64,000 nucleotides of DNA from Pelagibius sp028280305 (lineage in GTDB: Bacteria; Pseudomonadota; Alphaproteobacteria; Kiloniellales; Kiloniellaceae). The stretch lies in assembly GCF_965233615.1 (NCBI RefSeq), contig NZ_OZ247495.1, one strand, 5' to 3'. The stretch's first letter is position 1. The number at the start of each line of letters is the position of its first letter. Positions 10,231 to 19,623 of the stretch are shown one piece after another. The notes below the pieces were generated by a model. The model was not told the origin of the DNA. It saw nothing but the letters and a program-made list of their open reading frames with translations, and did not search any database. The position numbers were made by a program, and so were the translations under genes.

Positions 10231-11076
10231 ATGACGACCGGAGTGTTTGCAATGGTGATCGCCGCGGCTGTGTTGCATGCGGCATGGAACGCCTTGGTCA
10301 AAGTGAACGCCGATCGCCTCGTCATGATAGCGATCATGATGATGAGCCAGGTTGCTGTTGCCATGCTTGTGATTCCCTTCGTGGCGTTTCCAACGCCGGA
10401 AAGCTGGCCGTACATCTGGGCATCAACTGCTTTGAACACGGCATACTGCGTATTCCTTATTAACGCATATCGTTATGGTGATTTGAGCCACGTTTACCCC
10501 ATTTCGCGGGGTTCCGCGCCGCTGATCGTTGCATTCATATCGGTGTTAATCGTCGGTGAAACGCTGAGCCGGCAGGCCGGACTGTCGGTTGTCGTTATCG
10601 CTCTGGGAATAATGAGTCTGACGCTGACGCGCGGCGCGGCAGGCTTCAGCGAGCCCAGAGCGCTGTTGTTTGCCTTGGGCACGGGCATCTTTATAGCCGG
10701 ATATACAGTTGTAGACGGCTTGGGCGCGCGTCTTGCGGACAGCGCGCACAGCTACACTTTCTGGGTCCACCTCTTTAACGGCATTCCGATTACGCTTTTG
10801 GCGCTCTATCTGCGAAGGGGTCAGATCGCCGCATCGGTGAGCAAATCCTGGAAAGCCGGCCTGTTCGGGGGCGTCATATCGCTTTTGGCTTATTGGATTG
10901 TCATCTGGGCCATGACGCAGGCGCCCATGGCGCTGGTCTCCGCCGTGCGGGAAACGAGTATGGTTTTCGCTGTGCTCTTTGGTGTCTTCTTCCTGAAGGA
11001 GCGCCTCGACCTCGCGAGACTGGCATCTACCGGAGTTACCTTGATTGGGGCAGTGATGCTCAAGATGTCCAGGTAA
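10231..11076 (+). CDS. EamA/DMT-family transporter
   Basis: 281 residues from the ATG behind a perfect GGAGG ribosome-binding site; a longer upstream reading would overlap the preceding gene. The protein is almost entirely hydrophobic, with about ten membrane helices arranged as two EamA repeats, the usual architecture of drug/metabolite exporters of the inner membrane. The substrate cannot be predicted. Its base composition is slightly less GC-rich than that of its neighbours. Confidence 0.85.
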   Translation: MTTGVFAMVIAAAVLHAAWNALVKVNADRLVMIAIMMMSQVAVAMLVIPFVAFPTPESWPYIWASTALNTAYCVFLINAYRYGDLSHVYPISRGSAPLIVAFISVLIVGETLSRQAGLSVVVIALGIMSLTLTRGAAGFSEPRALLFALGTGIFIAGYTVVDGLGARLADSAHSYTFWVHLFNGIPITLLALYLRRGQIAASVSKSWKAGLFGGVISLLAYWIVIWAMTQAPMALVSAVRETSMVFAVLFGVFFLKERLDLARLASTGVTLIGAVMLKMSR

Positions 11077-11107
11077 GCGTTGTTCCTAAGACGACGGGCA
11101 ACGGGAC

Positions 11108-11602
11108 TTATGAGGTAAGTCTGCGCTGCAGAACGACATGCGGGCCGATGGGTGGCAGATCGAAGACCTCGCCGACCCGCTCGAACCCCTGGCCGAGATA
11201 AAACGGCTCGACGGAGGTCCGGCCGTTGCACCAGACGAGCCCGGACTGCCCTTCGGGCACCGGCTGCGCCTCAGCATAGGCAATCAGCGCCTTGAGAACT
11301 GCCACGCCGATACCCTGACCCTGCTGGGCCGGATCGACTGCCATGCCGCGGATGCGCCAGCCGTCCCAGTTTTCGGCCCAGTTCCCAGGTTCGAGTGGCA
11401 GTTCATGGAAAATCGAACCAATACCAATGATTTGCCCGGCGTTGTTAAAGTAACCGATGTGATGGCTGCCTGGCGCGTTGTCCAAAGGATAGCGGCAGGC
11501 GTCGCGGTCCTGGTTGGGCCGCAAGACACTGTGGCGCAGGGCGATACAGTCTTCGGCGGGGATTGGCCGCAGGGCGGGCTTGGCCGGGTGGTCTTCTGGC
11601 AT
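11108..11602 (-). CDS. GNAT-family N-acetyltransferase
   Basis: 164 residues. The acetyl-CoA binding motif A is visible as GMAVDPAQQGQGIGVAVL, preceded by the usual beta strands and followed by a motif B region (GQGFERVGEVF). It transfers an acetyl group from acetyl-CoA to an amine of unknown identity. The gene is convergent with the EamA exporter and divergent from ald, with about 220 bases before ald for both promoters. Confidence 0.85.
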   Translation of the reverse strand: MPEDHPAKPALRPIPAEDCIALRHSVLRPNQDRDACRYPLDNAPGSHHIGYFNNAGQIIGIGSIFHELPLEPGNWAENWDGWRIRGMAVDPAQQGQGIGVAVLKALIAYAEAQPVPEGQSGLVWCNGRTSVEPFYLGQGFERVGEVFDLPPIGPHVVLQRRLTS

Positions 11603-11826
11603 CAGGGGCTATCCGAATCTGGCTCTGGTACTTCTTGAACGGCAGGCATAGGTTTCGCTCATGGAGGTCAGGGGTCAATGCCCTCCGGGCTCTTTTTCTC
11701 GGTTCCGTCGCGTCTTGATTCCTTCGGCAGGGTCGCCGGGTCAGACGCATTTGGCGCTGGGCACTGAGAGGCCAACCCAAATGAAACAACGCCGTGAACG
11801 ACGGCGGCAATAGAGGAATGCAGGCA

Positions 11827-12945
11827 ATGTTGGTGGGTGTTCCCAAGGAAGTGAAAAATCACGAGTACCGAGTCGGCCTGGTGCCGGCCTCGGTGCGTGA
11901 ACTGGTTCACCATGGTCACAAGGTAACGGTCGAGACCAAGGCGGGTGAGGGCATCGGCTTCACCGACACCGACTATGAGGCCGCCGGGGCGGAAATCGCC
12001 CCCGATGCGGACAGCGTCTTCGCCAAGGCCGAGATGATCGTGAAGGTGAAGGAACCGCAACCGGCCGAGTACAAGCGGCTGCGCGAAGGCCAGCTCCTTT
12101 TCACCTATCTGCACCTCGCCCCCGATCTGGCCCAGACGAAAGGTCTGGTCGAGTCCGGCAGCATCGCCATCGCTTACGAAACAGTGACCTCGGCGCGCGG
12201 CGGCCTGCCGCTGCTGGCGCCGATGAGCGAGGTGGCCGGGCGCATGTCGATCCAGGTCGGCGCCCATTGCCTGGAAAAGGAGCAAGGCGGCTCCGGCATG
12301 CTGCTGGGCGGTGTACCGGGTGTCGCGGCGGCCAAGGTGGTGATCATCGGCGGTGGTGTCTCCGGCACCAATGCGGCCCGCATGGCCATGGGCATGGAGG
12401 CTCATGTGACAGTGATCGACCGCTCCCTGGAACGCCTCTATGAGCTGGACATGCAGTTCGGCCCGACGCTGAACACCATCTATTCAACCGTGGACGCCAT
12501 CGAACGCCATGTCGAGGGCGCGGACCTCGTGGTCGGCGCGGTGCTGGTGCCCGGCGCGGCGGCGCCCAAGCTGGTGACGCGGGAGATGATCCGCAAGATG
12601 CGCCCGGGTTCCGTGCTGGTCGATATCGCCATCGACCAGGGCGGCTGCTTCGAAACCTCCCGGGGCACCACCCACGACGCCCCGACCTATATCGAGGAGG
12701 GAGCGGTTCATTACTGCGTCACCAACATGCCCGGCGCCGTGGCCCGCACCTCGACCTTCGCCCTCAACAACGCCACCATGCCGTTTACCCTGGCTCTGGC
12801 GAACAAGGGCTATCGCCGGGCACTGGCCGAGGACGAGCATTTGAAGCAGGGCCTCAATGTCGCCGGGGGCAAGGTTGCCTACAAGGCCGTCGCAGAGGCG
12901 CACGACATGCCCTACGTTCCGGCCGAAGAGGCCTTGGGGTTCTAG
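11827..12945 (+). CDS. ald: Alanine dehydrogenase
   Basis: 372 residues, normal for Ald, starting at the ATG nine bases after AGAGGA; an ATG nine bases upstream is less well placed. The N-terminus MLVGVPKEVKNHEYRVGL is diagnostic of the Ald/transhydrogenase family. The substrate residues K75 (VKVKEP) and H96 (TYLHLAPD) are in place, and the NAD-binding Rossmann motif is GGGVSGTNAARMAMGM. The enzyme reversibly deaminates L-alanine to pyruvate and ammonium with NAD+. It is transcribed alone and is convergent with map, 28 bases away. Confidence 0.96.
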   Translation: MLVGVPKEVKNHEYRVGLVPASVRELVHHGHKVTVETKAGEGIGFTDTDYEAAGAEIAPDADSVFAKAEMIVKVKEPQPAEYKRLREGQLLFTYLHLAPDLAQTKGLVESGSIAIAYETVTSARGGLPLLAPMSEVAGRMSIQVGAHCLEKEQGGSGMLLGGVPGVAAAKVVIIGGGVSGTNAARMAMGMEAHVTVIDRSLERLYELDMQFGPTLNTIYSTVDAIERHVEGADLVVGAVLVPGAAAPKLVTREMIRKMRPGSVLVDIAIDQGGCFETSRGTTHDAPTYIEEGAVHYCVTNMPGAVARTSTFALNNATMPFTLALANKGYRRALAEDEHLKQGLNVAGGKVAYKAVAEAHDMPYVPAEEALGF

Positions 12946-12973
12946 AAGGACCGGCGGACGAAGGGGCGGTGCT

Positions 12974-13711
12974 CTAGGTCAGGATGACCGGCCCACCCTT
13001 TGTCACCACCATGCTGTGCTCGAACTGTGCCGCCAGCGCGCCGTCGACGGTCTTCAACGTCCAGCCGTCGTCGGCCTGGTAGATCCTGCCCGAACCCTTT
13101 GTCAGGAAGGGCTCGATGGTGATGACCAGGCCTTCATGCAGAAGCTGGCGGTCCTTGGGGTTATAGGTGTTGGAGACGGTTGGCGGCTCATGAATGGCGC
13201 GTCCGACCCCATGGCCGGCCAGTTCCGGGATCACCCGGTATCCGCCTCGGCGTGCTTCCTTCTCGACCGCCTGACCGATGGCGTTGATGGGGCGGCCCGC
13301 GCGCACTGCCTGGATCGCCCGGTCCAGCGCCCGGCGGGTGGTGCGGCAAAGCTTCCTGATCTCCTTGCTGGGCGGCCCGACGGAAAAACTGGCGCCGGAG
13401 TCCGCCCAATAACCGTCGATCTCTGCCGATACGTCGATGTTGACCAGATCACCCTGTCGGAGCGGTCGCTTGTCAGGGACGCCATGCGCCACGCAGTCAT
13501 TCACGCTGATACAGGTGGCGCCGGGAAAGCCATAGGCCAGTTCAGGGGCCGGACGGGCACCGAAAGCCCGCAGACAGTCGCGGCCGGCGGCGTCCAGTTC
13601 AAGTGGGGTGACGCCCGGTTGGAGCAGACCACGCATCGTGGCCAGAGTTTCCCGCACCGCGGTGCCTACACGTTTCAGCGCGGTCAACTCGTCGTCGGAA
13701 TCGATGGTCAT
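12974..13711 (-). CDS. map: Type I methionine aminopeptidase
   Basis: 245 residues from an internal ATG; a TTG 36 bases upstream is a weaker start. All five dinuclear-metal ligands are present: D93, D104, H167, E200 and E231, plus substrate-contacting H76. It removes the initiator methionine from nascent proteins in the cytosol. No rpsB or other translation gene is adjacent, so this may be one of two map paralogues, as many Alphaproteobacteria have. It is divergent from the Fe-ADH gene. Confidence 0.95.
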   Translation of the reverse strand: MTIDSDDELTALKRVGTAVRETLATMRGLLQPGVTPLELDAAGRDCLRAFGARPAPELAYGFPGATCISVNDCVAHGVPDKRPLRQGDLVNIDVSAEIDGYWADSGASFSVGPPSKEIRKLCRTTRRALDRAIQAVRAGRPINAIGQAVEKEARRGGYRVIPELAGHGVGRAIHEPPTVSNTYNPKDRQLLHEGLVITIEPFLTKGSGRIYQADDGWTLKTVDGALAAQFEHSMVVTKGGPVILT

Positions 13712-13843
13712 GAAGGTGGTTCCATAGCTCGTTGTTTTCGGCGGCAAAACTGAATTTGCCCCAATCGCGCTGTCTTGTCACGGTCAGGAGGCTGTGCGAG
13801 CCTTTGTTCAGGATCTCCCGGAACCGCCAAGGAAGTGGTCTTC

Positions 13844-15154
13844 ATGGCCTGCTGCCATCATTACTTCGAACCGACTGAAGACGGCGACAACGCCTTTTCC
13901 GTCGATGCCTCGTCGATCACCTTCGGACGTGGCTGCCTGGCCGAGGCGGGCGCAGTGGCGAAGGCCCTTGGCATCGGCCGCATCGCGTTGATGACCGACA
14001 AGGCTCTGCGGGCGCTGCCGTTCTTCGAGAAGGTTCGGCGGTCTCTGGCAACCGCCGGCATCGACGTTGTGATCTACGACGAGGTTCGGGTCGAGCCGAC
14101 AGACGAATCCTTTCAGGCCGCTGCGCGCTTCGCCGCAGAGAGCAAGGTGGACGGCTTCTTGTCGCTCGGCGGCGGTTCGGTCATCGACACCGTAAAGGCG
14201 GCCAGTCTCTATGCCACCTATCCGGCCGACTTCCTGACCTATGTGAACGCGCCGATCGGCGAGGGCAAGGCGGTGCCCGGGCCGTTGAAGCCGCACATCG
14301 CCTGCCCGACGACCTCAGGCACCGGCAGTGAGTGTACGGGGATTGCGGTTTTCGATCTGCTGGCGATGAAGGCGAAGACCGGCATCGTCTCCCGCGCGCT
14401 GCGGCCCGACCGGGCACTGGTCGACCCGGACGTCACCGCCAGCCTGCCCGCCAATGTGGTGGCGGCCAGCGGCTTCGACGTTCTCAGCCACGCCTTGGAA
14501 TCCTATACCGCTCAGGCCTATACGAAACGCAAGGCGCCAGCGGATGCCAGTCTGCGTCCGATGAGCCAGGGCGCCAATCCCTGGAGCGATCTGGGCTGCC
14601 GGGAGGCTCTGCGTCTGCTGGGGCAGTACTTTCCGCGTGCCGTCGCCGATGCCGGGGACGACGAGGCGCGGGAACAGGTGATGTGGGCGGCCACCCTGGC
14701 GGGCATCGCGTTCGGTAATGCCGGGGTGCATGCGCCCCACGGCATGGCCTATTCGGTGGCCGGGCTGGTGCGTGACTTCCAGCCGGAGGGCTATCCAGAT
14801 GCGGAGCCGCTGATTCCCCACGGAATGTCGGTCATCGTGAATGCCCCCTCCGTCTTCCGCTTCACCGCCGAAGCCTGTCCCGACCGGCACCTGGAAGCCT
14901 CCGGTTGGCTGGGCGCCGATCTGCGGGACGCCGGGGAAGCGGATGCGGGGGAGGTCCTAAGCGGTCAGATCGTCGCCCTGATGCGCCAGACCGGCATGCC
15001 CAACGGTCTCTCGGGCGTCGGTTATGGCGAGGCCGATCTGCAATCCTTGACCGAGGGCGCCTATCCGCAGCGCCGCTTGTTGGAGAACGCGCCGCGGCCG
15101 ATCAGCCGCGAAGCCCTGACCGATCTTTACGGCGGAGCTTTGGCCTATTGGTGA
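13844..15154 (+). CDS. Iron-containing alcohol dehydrogenase, hydroxyacid-oxoacid transhydrogenase (ADHFE1/HOT) type
   Basis: 436 residues from the ATG eight bases after AAGGAAG. The group III ADH fold is seen in the nucleotide-binding GGGSVIDT (109-116) and in the iron ligands D212 and H216 (GFDVLSHALES) with two further histidines in GVHAPHGMAY. The C-terminus, NGLSGVGYGEADLQSL followed by a PQRRLLENAPRP segment, matches the ADHFE1 family and not the shorter alcohol-oxidising enzymes. HOT couples oxidation of 4-hydroxybutyrate to reduction of 2-oxoglutarate. A link to GABA or polyamine breakdown, shared with the aminotransferase downstream, is inferred. A terminator overlaps its stop. Confidence 0.82.
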   Translation: MACCHHYFEPTEDGDNAFSVDASSITFGRGCLAEAGAVAKALGIGRIALMTDKALRALPFFEKVRRSLATAGIDVVIYDEVRVEPTDESFQAAARFAAESKVDGFLSLGGGSVIDTVKAASLYATYPADFLTYVNAPIGEGKAVPGPLKPHIACPTTSGTGSECTGIAVFDLLAMKAKTGIVSRALRPDRALVDPDVTASLPANVVAASGFDVLSHALESYTAQAYTKRKAPADASLRPMSQGANPWSDLGCREALRLLGQYFPRAVADAGDDEAREQVMWAATLAGIAFGNAGVHAPHGMAYSVAGLVRDFQPEGYPDAEPLIPHGMSVIVNAPSVFRFTAEACPDRHLEASGWLGADLRDAGEADAGEVLSGQIVALMRQTGMPNGLSGVGYGEADLQSLTEGAYPQRRLLENAPRPISREALTDLYGGALAYW

Positions 15155-15178
15155 AATCGGCTGAAATCAGCCGATTTT
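15154..15178 (+). terminator. Probable terminator after the HOT-type dehydrogenase
   Basis: The inverted repeat AAATCGGCT / AGCCGATTT with a six-base loop is followed by a short T run; its first base is the last base of the stop codon. It separates the gene from the aminotransferase 150 bases downstream. Confidence 0.65.
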
Positions 15179-15308
15179 GCGGTGCAACAGTCCCTATCTG
15201 GCCTCACCTTTGGCGTTCAATTGGGTCTAGCTCGGTGCCAGGGGGCGGGACTAGACTGGCGCTCAAGATAAAACCGGTATTCCGCAATTTTTCGGGAAAG
15301 TTGGTCCG

Positions 15309-16628
15309 ATGAACGTCATTCCGCCGATTCCAAATTCGCTTGAACAGCATTGGATGCCCTTCACGTCCAACCGCCACTTCAAGGCCAATCCGCGTATTCT
15401 GACCGGCGCCAAAGGCATGTACTACACGACCGATCACGGCGATCAGGTGATCGACGGCTCGGCCGGTCTGTTCTGCGTCGCGGCCGGTCACGGCCGCCCG
15501 GAGATTGCCGAGGCTGTCAACGAGACGCTCACCAAGCTGGATTATGCACCGCCGTTCCAGTTCGGCCATCCGGCCTCCTTCGAGGTCGCGCGCCGCATCG
15601 CCTCGGTGACGCCGGCGGATCTCGATCATGTCTTCTTCTCCAACTCCGGCTCGGAAGCGGTGGAGACGGCGCTGAAAATCGCGCTCGCCTATCATAAGGC
15701 AAAGGGCGAAGGCCAGCGCCTGCGGCTGGTGGGCCGCGAGCGCGCCTATCACGGCGTCAACTTCGGCGGCCTGACAGTTGCCGGTATGCTCAACAACAAG
15801 AAGGCCTTTGGCCTTGGCCTGCCGGGTGCCTGCCATATGCGGCACACCCACCTGCCGGAGCATGAATACGTCCAGGGACAGCCGGAGACCGGGGCTGAAC
15901 TGGCTGAAGACCTGCAGCGTTTCGTCGACCTGCATGGTGCGGATCAGATCGCCTGCTGCATCGTTGAGCCGATTGCCGGGTCCACCGGTGCCCTGATCCC
16001 GCCGAAGGGATACCTGCAGCGCCTGCGCGAGATCTGCGATGCCCACGGCATCCTGCTGATCTTCGACGAGGTGATCTGCGGTTTCGGGCGTTGCGGTACC
16101 CAGTTCGGCGCCGATGCCTTTGGCGTGGTGCCGGACATGATCACCATGGCCAAGGCTTTGACCAATGGTGTGGTGCCGATGGGTGCCGTCGCGGTTCGCG
16201 ACCACGTCTATGAAGGCATCACCGAGGCCTCGCCCGGCAACGGCATCGAGCTGTTCCACGGCTACACCTATTCGGGCTGCCCGGTCGCTTCGGCTGCGGC
16301 CATCGCCACCCGGAACATCTTCGAGGAAGAGGGTCTGGTGAACCGTTCGGCCAAGATGGGGCCGAAGTTCCAGGAAGCCCTGTTCTCGCTGAAGGACCTG
16401 CCGGTGGTCGCCAACATCCGCGGCTATGGCCTGATGGGCGGTGTCGATCTGGCGCCGGCCGAGGCGCCGGGTGCGCGGGGTATGCGCGTGATGCAGGAAC
16501 TCTACGATGCCGGCGCCATGGTGAAGATGACCGGCGACTGCGCCTTGATCTCGCCGCCGCTGATCTGCGAAGACCAGCACATCGACGAGATCTTCACCAA
16601 GCTGCGGGACGTGCTTTCCAAGCACTGA
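15309..16628 (+). CDS. Omega-amino-acid:pyruvate aminotransferase (beta-alanine-pyruvate type)
   Basis: 439 residues of class III aminotransferase. The PLP lysine is K282 in MAKALTNG, with cofactor-ring aspartate D253 in IFDEVICGFGR. The N-terminus EQHWMPFTSNRHFKANPR and the FFSNSGSEAVETALKIAL segment are characteristic of beta-alanine:pyruvate transaminase. It moves the amino group of beta-alanine or another omega-amine (GABA, putrescine-derived amine) to pyruvate, producing alanine. The neighbouring ald and HOT-type genes could dispose of the alanine and a hydroxy-acid product, though they are separate transcription units. Confidence 0.88.
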   Translation: MNVIPPIPNSLEQHWMPFTSNRHFKANPRILTGAKGMYYTTDHGDQVIDGSAGLFCVAAGHGRPEIAEAVNETLTKLDYAPPFQFGHPASFEVARRIASVTPADLDHVFFSNSGSEAVETALKIALAYHKAKGEGQRLRLVGRERAYHGVNFGGLTVAGMLNNKKAFGLGLPGACHMRHTHLPEHEYVQGQPETGAELAEDLQRFVDLHGADQIACCIVEPIAGSTGALIPPKGYLQRLREICDAHGILLIFDEVICGFGRCGTQFGADAFGVVPDMITMAKALTNGVVPMGAVAVRDHVYEGITEASPGNGIELFHGYTYSGCPVASAAAIATRNIFEEEGLVNRSAKMGPKFQEALFSLKDLPVVANIRGYGLMGGVDLAPAEAPGARGMRVMQELYDAGAMVKMTGDCALISPPLICEDQHIDEIFTKLRDVLSKH

Positions 16629-16652
16629 TCGGCGGCAGGATTGTTCCTTTGA

Positions 16653-16683
16653 AGAGGCGGTCTCGTTCGGGACCGCCTCTTTT
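16653..16683 (+). terminator. Rho-independent terminator between the aminotransferase and the TRAP operon
   Basis: A perfect 10-bp stem AGAGGCGGTC / GACCGCCTCT with an eight-base loop and a T run, 24 bases after the aminotransferase stop. It may also stop minus-strand transcription from dctM. Confidence 0.9.
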
Positions 16684-16707
16684 GATTCAGACCTCTTTGA
16701 TTAAGCG

Positions 16708-18012
16708 TCAGCCGAACAGGACAGCCGGCAGCCAGAGAACGATCTCCGGCCAGATGGTGATAAGGCTGACGCCGAGCACCATCAGCAGGAAGAACGGCAG
16801 GGCCGCGACGGCGACACGGTTGATCGGCACACCCGTCAGCCCTTGCAGCACGAAGAGATTGAAGCCGACAGGCGGCGTCATTTGGCCCAGTTCGACCATC
16901 AGCACCAGGAAGACGCCGAACCAGATGGGGTCGAAGCCCATGGCGACGACCGGCGCCAGGGTGATAGGCAAGCTCATGACGGTGATCGAGATACCGTCCA
17001 GAAAGAGGCCCAGAACGACGTAAAAGACGGCGAGGATGGCGATCAGTTGATAGGGCCCGAGCTCCATCACCGCTATGGCCTTGGCGACGTCCTGCGGGAC
17101 GTGCATGTAGCCCATGGCCGTAGACAGAAACGCCGCCGCCACCAGGATTGAACAGACCATGGCCGAGGTGCGCACCGCGCCCATCAGGCTTTCGACCAGC
17201 AGCCGCCAACTTAGCTGTCTCAGACAGAGCCCCAACAGCAGCGTGCCGGCAACGCCGACGGCGGCGGCTTCCGAGGGTGTGGCAAGGCCCGAATAGATTG
17301 CCCCCAGCACTACCGCGATGAGCGACAGGATCGGCAGGAGGTCCAGGCTGGCGCTCAGCAGGCTGTAACGCTCCGTCTGCTCGCGCGGCGCCAATTCCGG
17401 CGAGGCGGCGCAACGCAGGGCGATGTAGCTGGAATAGAGCAGGGCAACCATCAGACCCGGCAGAATACCTGCGGCAAAGAGGCGGGAGATCGAGACCTCC
17501 GCCAGCACCCCGTAAATGATCATCACGATCGATGGCGGAATGAGCAGGCCAAGGCTGCCGGCCCCGGCCAGCGAGCCGATGGAAAGGCTCTGGTCGTAGC
17601 CGCGGCGCTTCAGTTCCACCGTTGTGATCTTGCCGATGGTTGCCGTCGTTGCGGCCGAAGAGCCTGAGACGGCGGCAAAGAGGGTGGAGCCCACCACGTT
17701 GGTATGGATCAGGCCGCCGGGCACCCGCGCGACAAAAGGTGTCACGCCGCGAAACAGCCGCTCCGAGATGTTGGTTCGAAAAATCATCTCCCCCATCCAG
17801 ATAAAGAGGGGAATCGCCGCAAGCTCCCAGGAACTGGCGCTGCGGAAGAGGATCTTGCCGAGGATGGCGCCGATGCGCTGTGGCGGAAAGTCCAGCACCA
17901 GGATCAGGCCGCAGGTCGAGACCAGCAGCAGGCTGACGAACACCCAGGTGCCTGATCCCAGGAAAAGCAGGATGAGCACGAGGACAATGAGGCCGGAGAG
18001 CAGCGCGTCCAT
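16708..18012 (-). CDS. dctM: TRAP transporter large permease subunit (DctM)
   Basis: 434 residues of strongly hydrophobic sequence with about twelve membrane helices, the normal size of DctM. Family motifs include the AAVSGSSAATTATIG segment and the PPSIVMIIYG and PPVGFNLFV helix breaks. It is the Na+-coupled transport channel of a tripartite ATP-independent periplasmic importer. Its start codon abuts the stop of dctQ with no gap, so translation is coupled. The substrate depends on DctP and is probably a carboxylate. Confidence 0.94.
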   Translation of the reverse strand: MDALLSGLIVLVLILLFLGSGTWVFVSLLLVSTCGLILVLDFPPQRIGAILGKILFRSASSWELAAIPLFIWMGEMIFRTNISERLFRGVTPFVARVPGGLIHTNVVGSTLFAAVSGSSAATTATIGKITTVELKRRGYDQSLSIGSLAGAGSLGLLIPPSIVMIIYGVLAEVSISRLFAAGILPGLMVALLYSSYIALRCAASPELAPREQTERYSLLSASLDLLPILSLIAVVLGAIYSGLATPSEAAAVGVAGTLLLGLCLRQLSWRLLVESLMGAVRTSAMVCSILVAAAFLSTAMGYMHVPQDVAKAIAVMELGPYQLIAILAVFYVVLGLFLDGISITVMSLPITLAPVVAMGFDPIWFGVFLVLMVELGQMTPPVGFNLFVLQGLTGVPINRVAVAALPFFLLMVLGVSLITIWPEIVLWLPAVLFG

Positions 18013-18516
18013 CTACTCGGCCACGTCCTGATTTACCGGGTTGCCGCCTTTGGCGACGCGCAGAAAGTAAGCCAGGAGCTGCAGCATGAAGAGCACGAGG
18101 CCAAGCCAGACGGCCCCGACCGGCAGCCACAGAGGCACCTCGGCAATACTCTCCGAGACCGATCCGCGGGTCCAGTGACGCAGGGCATCCCGCCCCACCC
18201 ACCAGGCGCAGAAACCGGCCATGACGAAGGAGGCGGCGGTACAGCAGAGTTCGACAAGGCGCCGGGGGCGTCCGCGCAGATGCCCCACCGCCAGGTCGAC
18301 CCTGATCAGGGCGCCTTTGTCGAGCGCGTATCCCAGCGACAGGAAGGTCATCGCCGCGACCGCATAGCCCACGAATTCATCCAGGACGAAGGTCGAGGAG
18401 TCGAAGAAACTCCTCAGCACGATCTCATAGATGATGTGCAGAAAGAGGTAGACGAGAAGGAGGGCCGCCAGCGCCCCGGCGGCGCGGCTGATCATGCCGA
18501 CGGTACGCTCGAACAC
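18013..18516 (-). CDS. dctQ: TRAP transporter small permease subunit (DctQ)
   Basis: 167 residues with four predicted membrane helices, typical of DctQ. The conserved FVGYAVAAMTFLSLGYALDKG region of the family is recognisable in the second helix. The subunit links the periplasmic binding protein to the DctM channel in the inner membrane. It follows dctP by 30 bases and directly precedes dctM. Confidence 0.92.
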   Translation of the reverse strand: MFERTVGMISRAAGALAALLLVYLFLHIIYEIVLRSFFDSSTFVLDEFVGYAVAAMTFLSLGYALDKGALIRVDLAVGHLRGRPRRLVELCCTAASFVMAGFCAWWVGRDALRHWTRGSVSESIAEVPLWLPVGAVWLGLVLFMLQLLAYFLRVAKGGNPVNQDVAE

Positions 18517-18546
18517 CGGCGCCCTCTCTTTCCCGCAAACGCCGGG

Positions 18547-19527
18547 CTAGTTGTTGAAGGCCTCGAGGATTGCCGAGCCCTTGTCGCCGGTTTTGGCCAA
18601 CCATTCGTCACGCGCTTTGGCGCCGGCGGCATTCAGAGCCGCCAGATAGTCGTTGCCGACACCGGTAACCACCGTCATGCCGGCATCCTTCATGGCGGCG
18701 TAGTTGTCGGCGGTCCGGGTTTCCACCGTCTGCCAGACGTAGTCCTCTGCCGCCTTCGCGGCTTCCAGAACGGCGGCCTGCTGGTCGCTGGAGAGACCCT
18801 CCCAGGTATCGAGGTTGATGTGGGCCATGTTGAGCGGCATGGCGTAGTTTACCTCGGTAAAGTGGGAAAGATGCTCCCAGAACTTGGCGTTGGTGCCGCC
18901 CTCTGCAGAGGTCAGAACGGCCTCGATGCCGCCGGTCGAAAGCTGCGGTACGACATCGGCCCAGGAAAGCTGGATCGGGGCTGCGCCGGCCTGCTGCAGC
19001 GTGATGGTGCCGTTGGCGTCGTAGGTTCGGATCTTCAGATTGGAGATCGCGGTATCGCTGTCGACCGGCTTCTTCGCCCAGATGCCCGACGGCGGCCAGG
19101 GCGAGGCCCAGAGCAGCTTTTGATTGTTGTCGGCGAAGATCGCCTCATAGTCCGCGCGGGCGATCTCCATCAGCTTGCGGGCTTCGCTCGGGGTCTTTGC
19201 CAGGAAGGGCAGAGAGGGCAGCAGGAACATCGGGTCGATGCCGCCCAGAGGGCCGACGTAGGTGTTGGCGATGGGCAGGGCGCCATCGGCAACGGCATCC
19301 AACTGGTCTTTGGACTTGAAGCCGATGGAACCACCGAAGTGATGGGTGATTTCGATCGCCCCGCCGGTCAGCTCCGACAGCTTGGTGGAAAACACGCGGT
19401 CGCCTTCAGCGTGTATCGATGTGTCATTATACTCGTTGGCCATATCCCATTTGATCTCGGCTGCGGATGCGCCGAAGGGCAGCGCTGCGAGCGCCAAGCC
19501 GGCCAGGACTTTGCGAAATCCGTTCAT
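18547..19527 (-). CDS. dctP: TRAP transporter substrate-binding protein (DctP)
   Basis: 326 residues from an ATG that gives a clean signal peptide (MNGFRKVLAGLALAALPFGASA); longer upstream starts would spoil it. The mature protein begins AEIKWDMANEYND and has the DctP fold: FGGSIGFKSKDQ, the SNLKIRTYDANG strand with the carboxylate-binding arginine, and WEGLSSDQQAAV near the C-terminus. It captures an organic acid in the periplasm and delivers it to DctQM. It is the first gene of dctPQM and lies about 100 bases behind the sigZ-like gene on the same strand. Confidence 0.93.
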   Translation of the reverse strand: MNGFRKVLAGLALAALPFGASAAEIKWDMANEYNDTSIHAEGDRVFSTKLSELTGGAIEITHHFGGSIGFKSKDQLDAVADGALPIANTYVGPLGGIDPMFLLPSLPFLAKTPSEARKLMEIARADYEAIFADNNQKLLWASPWPPSGIWAKKPVDSDTAISNLKIRTYDANGTITLQQAGAAPIQLSWADVVPQLSTGGIEAVLTSAEGGTNAKFWEHLSHFTEVNYAMPLNMAHINLDTWEGLSSDQQAAVLEAAKAAEDYVWQTVETRTADNYAAMKDAGMTVVTGVGNDYLAALNAAGAKARDEWLAKTGDKGSAILEAFNN

Positions 19528-19623
19528 ATCTGCCTTCCCCTGTTCTTCATCCCGCTTTGTCGCGGTGATTGGACGAGGGGCAATCATAGCGGAGAATCCC
19601 AAAGCCGCAATTTGGCTGCAAGA

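Noticed and set aside
16502..18202. Long minus-strand frame of about 566 residues overlapping dctM
   Set aside because: It is in another frame of dctM, is rich in Arg, Gly, Ala and Pro, lacks membrane helices and any family motif, and dctM itself is unmistakable.
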